Origin: Cladobotryum mycophilum
Lineage: Eukaryota > Ascomycota > Sordariomycetes > Hypocreales > Hypocreaceae
NCBI GenBank assembly: GCA_036429605.1
Contig: CM071589.1
Coordinates: forward strand, 7,192,001-7,256,000
DNA: 64,000 nt
Reading direction: 5' to 3'
A program made the translations under genes and the position numbers. The notes beneath the pieces were generated by a model, which was not told where the DNA came from, made no database searches, and saw only the letters and a list, made by a program, of their open reading frames with translations. Positions 57,449-64,000 of this stretch are shown here, piece after piece (within the stretch, counting starts at the first letter, position 1; every line of letters starts with the position of its first letter).

Positions 57449-59897
57449 ATGATGAAAAGTCACCAGGAGGAATATGAGGAGATGATCGAGATTGGTGGTT
57501 TTAGAAGACATCACCATACCGACTCCGACGAATCTCAGCGACGCATGACTGAGCACAACATGACGTCCAATCGCTCCAGTCGCGTCTTGCATCCCGACGA
57601 ATACGCCGCAGCACCACAATGGCCGCCTTCCATGGCCGGCAGCACCATGGCTGGAAGCTCTCCGTCTTTGAGGAGCGGCGCAACCACGCCGTATGACCAC
57701 TTGTCTTCGACCAGATATCATCCATTCGCCGAGTCAAGATCCTCAACCCCTATGGTAGTACATTGCGCCTCTCCCCCTCTCTCTCTCTCTCTCTCCCTGT
57801 TTCCGCTGTCTTGTCGCTTTTGCAAAGCCATTTGGCTAACCTTTTCTTGTCTCTCTTTTTCTCTTGTTACAGAATCAGAGTCACATTAGCCTAACTGCAC
57901 TTCTACCACAGCACGGAGGAGGGGCTGCCTCACCGAACAAGGAAGTCGTTGGTCCCGATTCGATTGCTGTGCTTCATGATCGAGATGATGTCGACATCTG
58001 GAAGGGCTGGAAGAGGCACCTGTACACCCTCACGCCTTTTCTCACCTTTGCAAACACCGGTTTGTACATCGCCTACCTCGCTCTCCGCATTGCCTGCATT
58101 GTCTGGGCTCAGAACAAGTCGCGTACCACTTATGGCGCCGCCTGGGTTTTCATCGCCGTCGAAGTTGCTGTCGCCATCCCCTCCATCATGCACAACACCT
58201 GGACCATGTGGTCAATGAAGAAGCGACACAGGCCCAAGATGCGATTGACTGGTCTTGACGTTCCCACCGTTGATGTCTTTGTTACCTGCTGCGGAGAAGA
58301 GGACGAAGTAGTCATGGATACCGTTCGCGGCGCCTGTGATCAAGACTACCCCTACGACAGATTCCGAGTTATTGTGTTGGATGATGGAAAGTCGGCGACT
58401 CTGGAACAGGCCGTTGCTCACCTTGCCATGACCTACCCCAACGTCTACTACATGGCCCGTACCAAGATTCCCGGACAGCCTCATCACTTCAAGGCTGGTA
58501 ACCTCAACTATGGTCTCGAGCAGACTCATCTGATGCCCGGCGGAGCTGGTCAATTCATGGCTGCTTTGGATGCTGATATGGTGAGAATTTCATGAAAAAT
58601 CCATTGATGAACTTGAACTTGACCTAACCTTTGGAATTTATAGATTCCCGAACGAGATTGGCTTCGCGCTCTTCTTCCTCATCTTCTTGTTGACCCCAAG
58701 GTGGCTCTGGCCTGTCCCCCGCAGCTTTTCTACAACACCCCACCTTCTGATCCTCTAGCTCAAAGTCTTGACTTCTTTGTGCACGTGATTGAGCCCATCA
58801 AGGACGCTATGGGTGTTGCCTGGTGCACTGGATCTGGCTACTGTGTTCGACGAGAGGCCCTTGAGGAGATTGGAAACTTCCCGCTTGGCTCTCTGGCTGA
58901 AGATGTGGCCACCTCCACTCTCATGCTTGGTAAGGGTTGGAAGACCGCCTACGTTCACGAGCCTCTCCAGTTCGGTACCGTTCCCGATGATTACGGCAGT
59001 CACTTGAAGCAGCGTACACGATGGGCCATTGGAACAGTCGACACTTCCTTCAAGCTCAACTTTTGCTTGTGGGGTGACAAGGTCAAACAGATGACTTTTG
59101 CTCAGCGCTTCTCTGGTGCCCTCTACGCATCGCTCAGTCTTTACACCATTTTGCTATCCATTTCGCTATTCGCTATCCCCATTATTCTGTGCATGGGCAA
59201 GCCTCTGGTCGCCTACGCCAACGACGAACAGCTCCGCTGGCTCATTCGAACTTGCTTTGCGACGACTATTTGCAACCGACTCTGCGAGTTTGTTCTCTTC
59301 ATTCCCGCCGGATACCACACTGGTCAGCGAGGTTCACGATATCAGCTTTGGATGGCTCCCTACATTGCTCTCTGCATTGTCCGATCATTCATCCTGCCCA
59401 CGTGGCTGGGAGGCCAGACTCAGGCCTTCAAGCCTACCGGTTCTTTGGCCTCTGCCCTGAACGAGCGAGACCCCAAGCTCAGGAAGAACATGTTCCGCCG
59501 TCTTTGGGCCATTTTGATCAACTACATGGCTCTTTTCCACCTGGCTTTCGTCTACCTGACTCTAGTCGCCGCAGTCATTACCACTTTCCGATGCTTCGCC
59601 GTGGAAAGTACTACCAGAGGTAAACTTCTCTGCCTGGTCACGCACGCCTTCTGGCCACCCGCGACCTTCATCTTCATCTGCAGCTCTCTCTGGACACCCA
59701 TCTCATACGCTATTGATCCACCATCAATGCCCGATCGCGAGCAGTTGCTGATACGTGATCCCGACACCAAGATTGCTCACCCATCGCCGCAGAGCAAGAA
59801 GATTGCTTTTGGCGGCCAAGCTGCCTGGTTCGAGTTGGAATACACACTCACGACTCTGTACACCATTCTAGTATTTGTTGCATCCTTCATCTTTTAA
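57449..59897 (+). CDS. Cellulose-synthase-like GT2 (CelA / mixed-linkage glucan synthase type)
   Basis: Exons 57449-57754, 57873-58580 and 58644-59897 (introns 118 and 63 nt) give about 755 residues. A Ser/His-rich cytosolic N terminus is followed by two membrane helices (about 155-180 and 190-212), the GT2 domain, and about six more helices. Processive GT2 motifs are complete: Asp272/273 in VIVLDDGKS, DAD at 335-337 in MAALDADM, LAED at 422-425 and QRTRW at 461-465. The family is that of Aspergillus CelA/Tft1, which makes mixed-linkage beta-1,3/1,4-glucan; cellulose-type product is also possible. There is no PilZ domain. The first intron contains a (CT)n run near 57777-57796. Related fungal GT2 proteins needed for hyphal growth (ZtGT2 type) are an alternative grouping. 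Confidence 0.9.
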
Positions 59898-61128
59898 TGC
59901 ATGAGTCGGGGGGAGGAGTTGTTGGGGAGCATGAGATTTACTTTCGAGTCGCCACACACCACGAGAGTCTGGGCTAGGCGAGCCTAGAGAGGGGTGGAAA
60001 AGTGATGGCGTCAAAGCACAGTAGGTTGGGTACGGTGATAGATTTCGAGGCGCATAAGGGAAACATGTACGAACATAGAGATTCAGTTTACCTGATGGTT
60101 TGGCACAGGGTAATAGGCACGCACGGTCGATGACATTGTGATTATAATTACTGTAAAGTGGTTTTATAGCTTTTACGCATAATTGACGATTAATACGTAC
60201 ATGAGGTTGATTCTTTGACTGGGTGCTTGTCTTTGATGTGATATAATTTCTGAAGGCTTCTACAAGTATAATCAAGTAATTGGGTCAACCAAGACATTGT
60301 TCCTCGGCAGCAAGGCTGAGAAGTCTCTTGAAGATTCCGACTCCTACGCCTTTCAATGATGCAAAGGGCGTTGACCGAGATTTGCTCAATATTCTCTCAG
60401 GTCTCATCAATAAGGGGAATCTCATTAATCGCCTCGGCACTCCGTACATGGAGATTTGCCCGCTGCAAAAGTTCAAGAGTGCCTAGTTAAGATGAGAAGA
60501 AAAGGCGCCACACCGGAAACGGTGACAAGAATATGCGATGAGACACACAGGAAAAAGAGAGACGTGATGGAAAAAGAAAGAAGGAAAGAAAGTTGCACTC
60601 ACCGGAAGGCTGATGATGAGTGGCTTGATGCGAGAATACAAGTAAGCTTGGATGAGTGTGCTCAGACGCGTGGAGGGAACGGTGAGGAAATTGGCATGTC
60701 TCAGGTGTGTGATGGAGGTTTTTTTGGATGAATGTTGCCTGCCCCCTTTGCCACGGGAGAGAATTGTGCTGGTCTACTCCGTACATATTGGAGATGAGAT
60801 GTGATTTGTAAGGGAATTTGCATTAAGCCGAGAAAATGCATTATATTCCTGATCATTTTGATGTACCGGGTATTCCACTTGAGTGAGAATGATAGGGTAG
60901 CTGTGCTGCTCATAAGGGATTTGGAGATGGGTGTTTGTTTGTTGGATTAGTCAAGTCAGGCGATCATATTTGGCTACCCTAGAAAAACGCCATGACGGCA
61001 CAAGAAAAACAAGTACCGGTTGGTGGCTGTTCAAAACTTCCGAAGGAGCCAAGCCATCTCGGCATTTGAATTGCTTGATCCTTTCTTTTTTCTTGGTTTG
61101 CTTGGTACTCGATCTTTGGACGATGTGT

Positions 61129-61146
61129 TGTGTGTGTGTGTGTGTG
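61129..61146 (+). repeat. (TG)9 microsatellite
   Basis: Perfect TG dinucleotide run. Confidence 0.9.
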
Positions 61147-62766
61147 GATTTGCTTACTTACATGGAGATGGTGAGCTTGGCTAACAGCTCTTGGTTCTTG
61201 GCGATGACTACATGTAGATACCTAATAGGTACCACTACTAAGTATGTAACAAGATCGGTCAATGTTAACTGGGAGATTTTGATTCATGTTATTTATTGAC
61301 TCGAAGATGCTGTAGAAGCTGATAATTTTGTCATATTCATCCGTCGGCTTTGAAAATGAAAGAGTTCTCTCGTACGACGTTTAATCATCTTGACATTCAT
61401 CACTCAGACCTACCCCCTATCAAGATCTGATGGTGCATTGAAAAAAGTCATGCTGCTTGATCAGCTGCGCCAACACTAATATACCACTCATATTTACTCG
61501 AGCGTAGCATCGCATTGCTATTATAAATCACGCTCTGTGTCACGTAAAAGCTTGGAATTACACAAGCGAAAAAGAAAAAAGAAAAAGGGTCTCGGTTAAG
61601 AATATTAAGGTTGCCCTCCCTCCCCCAAGCCACCTGGCAGATGCATGCTCGTACTACCATCTTCTTTCAGCATGGCAGAGAATCTAGACTTGTGCGTCCC
61701 CAGAGACAACGTGATTTCAGCGGTAAGGGATGGGGGGAACACTGCATCTTCGCGGCTTAAGCCCTTTTCTTACACCAACCCTTGGATCAACAGGGGGCAG
61801 GGGCCCTCATCAGGTAGAAAGTAAACGTTGCAGTTCATTCAGTATTTGTTTGCTTGGTTTGGTTTGGGTTTTGTTGTTGGCTTGCCTTGCTTCTTCCCCA
61901 TGTTTTCCCCGCATTATTTGAACCCCCTGGTAAAGTTGGTCATTTGGCATCATCTGAACCACATTATTCTCCTCCCCTTCCCCTCCCCCCCCCCCTCCAC
62001 CGAACTCGGCCGAGCCTCGGAAGCAAGGCAACTTGAGACTGCTATAGACATGGGGGGGTTTTTTCATGTACGTTTGCCAGCTGATGACCTCGTTAACTTG
62101 GCCAAGAAAAAGAACAACATGTACGTGATACGACAGTATGTTGGTATGCAGGATGCAATGCCCAAATAAGGAGTGGACTTCTTACAGGGTAAACCAGCAG
62201 GAAACGCGGGGGACGAATCAAAGCTATACGAGAAAACTCGGAGCTGCTCGTCCCACCGCCAAGGATCCATGGTCTTCCCCTCCCCCAGGAAAATGGAGCG
62301 CTGGAGCAAATAGAGGCGCCCGTGGAGGTGTCAATGAGCAGTCATTAGTGGCCACTGGCTGCTGGGTGGCCCCCTATGGGATCGACACCGCTTCTCACAT
62401 GTTGCCGCGCGCCAAGGTGCAGTTTTGAAAGGTCAGGATAGCCCAGAGTGTCTGGCTTTTTTGTTTTGCATGCTTGCTCGCTCATGGACTGGACAAAGAT
62501 CCGTTCATATGCGATGGAATCATTGCCAAGAGGCGTTCCAGAACCCGACGAATACCACCCCTCGTCATTCCGAACATGGTCATCCCATACCATGCCTACG
62601 CAGTACATTCCAAAGAAGCTCCGGCAACCTGCATCTCCTCAAACCATGTGATGCCCCAGAGCCCACCATTTTCCATTCCCCATTCTTTTGGGGAAACGCC
62701 CGCTCTTTTCCGTCCTTGTTCCTTGCTTTGTTCCCCTTTTTCAAGGCTCATTGCACTAACAACGAA

Positions 62767-62790
62767 AGAGAGAGAGAGAGAGAGAGAGAG
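62767..62790 (+). repeat. (AG)12 microsatellite
   Basis: Perfect AG dinucleotide run in the upstream region of the last gene. Confidence 0.9.
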
Positions 62791-63391
62791 GGCAACAAAA
62801 TCCAAGACCCGCATTCAAGAAAACCCCGCCATAGCGTCGCACCAGCCGATCTTCTTAAGGCTACACGATGTGACTTCAAACCGCGTGCAATTCAAATTCA
62901 TTGCCAATCAAAGCCTCTGCAACCCCCCAGACAAAGCAATCTCCCCCCAGCAGGTCCCTTCTTCAATTAACAAGTGTGCCGTCACGCGGGCGTCTCCAAA
63001 TCCGGTGACTGCTCAGGGGACCCAAACTCCCAGTCCTCCCTCCACGGACAACCCAACCTTGGCCCGCGAGGCGAAGACACCCAACACGAAATCGTAATTA
63101 CTTCTAACGGGCCGACGAGTTCCCACCGCATTGACTCCCGCCCCCCCAGCTTGTGGGTTTTGAGGAGGGACAAAGAGAGAAGGAGACCAGGGCCCCGACA
63201 GAGACAATCAATTTTGTATAACCGTAGAACGAAGAACCCTTTTCGGAACAAGGGAAAAAAAGTGAACAAGGGAGAGATATGAATCAGTTCACTGGCTTGG
63301 ACTGTAAGAAGCCGATCCCTTCCTTTTACTACTACTTTATTGTCTCTCCTTTGATGCTCGTTGCGAATTCCCCTTTCTCATTGTGATATAT

Positions 63392-63409
63392 ATCATCATC
63401 ATCATCATC
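63392..63409 (+). repeat. (ATC)6 microsatellite in leader
   Basis: Trinucleotide run about 35 bp before the start codon of the last gene. Confidence 0.85.
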
Positions 63410-63441
63410 GTCGTCATCGTTATTTGCTTCTTTGTTTGACC

Positions 63442-64000
63442 ATGAAGTTGACTCTGATAGCAGCGGCGGCGGCGCAGTTACCCCTTGGCGCAATCGGTGC
63501 GGCACTCAACTCAAGGACTCGTGAGTCTCTCCCTCTTCCCTTCTCCCTCCCTTGGCTAAACTCACGCTCACTGCTGAGCTGTGAGAGCTTTTGGACCTTG
63601 AGTATACTCACATATTGAAATAGTTCAGCCATGGGCATACTCTCCACTACCTGTTGGTGCCGTCAAGCCCCAAGGATGGCTGCTGGGTGAAATGAAGGCA
63701 ATGGCCAACGGCCTAGCAGGCCACGAGTACGATTTTTATGTCTACGTCAACCAGTCGAGTTGGCTCAACGTGCCAGGAACGGGTGGTACAGAGTACAGTA
63801 GCTTAAACGAGGCGCTGCCCTACTGGTTCAATGGGCTGGTCCCCATGGCCTACGAGCTCGACGATGCTCGGCTCAAGAAGCAGGTCCAAGATGTAGCTGA
63901 CACGGTCCTCGGGCACCAGGCCGATGATGGCTGGATTGGACCCGAGGTCGGTGAGGCGAGAAACTTTTGGGCGCGCACGCCGCTTTTCCTTGGACTGACG
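63442..64000 (+). CDS. Secreted GH127/DUF1680-like protein, 3'-truncated
   Basis: Exons 63442-63520 and 63624 to the window end, with a 103-nt intron (GTGAGT donor, TAG acceptor); the right part is cut off by the window. Residues 1 to about 20 are a signal peptide (KLTLIAAAAAQLPLGAIGA). The mature start has PWAYSPLPVGAVKPQGWLLG, then SLNEALPYWFNGLVPMAYEL and DDGWIGPEVGEARNFWARTP. This opening (PxGWL, then alpha-helical PYWxNG repeats) resembles fungal six-hairpin glycosidases of the DUF1680 group, in which GH127 beta-L-arabinofuranosidases are found. The catalytic region lies beyond the window, so family and activity remain tentative. It follows the GT2 gene in the same direction 3.5 kb downstream. 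Confidence 0.75.

Larger units (their letters stand above)
59898..63441. other. Intergenic region with a candidate small spliced gene
   Basis: No strong gene. On the minus strand a good intron can be drawn at 60602-60463 (GTGAGT donor, pyrimidine-rich CTTTTGCAG acceptor), joining an open frame from about 60770 to an exon ending TGA at 60399-60397; no ATG was found, so it is not called. Low-complexity repeats include (TG)9 at 61129-61146 and (AG)12 at 62767-62790. A 207-codon frame at 62474-63097 has no domain. Confidence 0.35.

Noticed and set aside
62474..63097. 207-codon plus-strand frame
   Set aside because: Runs through an (AG)n repeat, has no domain and lies in the promoter of the last gene.

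Overview
The window is nuclear DNA of a filamentous ascomycete, most likely a Sordariomycete of the Hypocreales (Trichoderma-like). That placement is an inference from several signs: short GT-AG introns (about 46-105 nt, two near 250 nt), Zn2Cys6 and homeobox regulators, a GH2 exo-glucosaminidase of the type known from Trichoderma, a solid-state-type ATP-grasp protein, and one block of almost pure A+T whose few remaining C residues sit mainly in CpT, the pattern left by repeat-induced point mutation (RIP). No rRNA, tRNA or CRISPR array was recognised. Exon limits come from reading splice signals by eye.

Layout. 0-4.1 kb: 3' part of a CoA-transferase (CaiB/BaiF) gene and a cytochrome P450. 4.5-10.85 kb: an HNH-nuclease protein and a large membrane/ankyrin-repeat protein, tail to tail with 22 bp between them. 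10.85-14.9 kb: gene-poor. 14.9-16.7 kb: a second P450 with an 11-nt micro-exon. 18.8-33.3 kb: a transport and carbohydrate block holding an ACS-type MFS transporter, a secreted GH2 exo-beta-D-glucosaminidase, a Zn2Cys6 regulator, a GH31 alpha-glucosidase and a second ACS-type MFS transporter. 33.4-40.8 kb: a homeobox/C2H2 regulator, a fused PLP ammonia-lyase/M20 hydrolase, and a sugar-porter MFS protein. 42.5-45.95 kb: an extreme A+T block bounded by 31-bp terminal inverted repeats, read as a RIP-destroyed DNA transposon. 47-50.8 kb: an ATP-grasp protein and a membrane-anchored S33 peptidase with a pair of compensating frameshifts. 52.2-59.9 kb: a membrane-anchored GH12 endoglucanase head to head with a cellulose-synthase-like GT2 protein, sharing a 3.9-kb intergenic region. 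The last 0.6 kb holds the start of a secreted protein resembling six-hairpin glycosidases (GH127/DUF1680-like).

How the genes may work together. The 18.8-33.3 kb block could be a locally regulated carbohydrate-use cluster, with GH2 and GH31 enzymes, two transporters and one Zn2Cys6 factor. The GT2/GH12 pair recalls other beta-1,4-glucan synthases that work with a partner endoglucanase (bacterial BcsA/BcsZ, plant CesA/KORRIGAN) and is the most attractive candidate for an under-described system here. Both are inferences from position and domain content.
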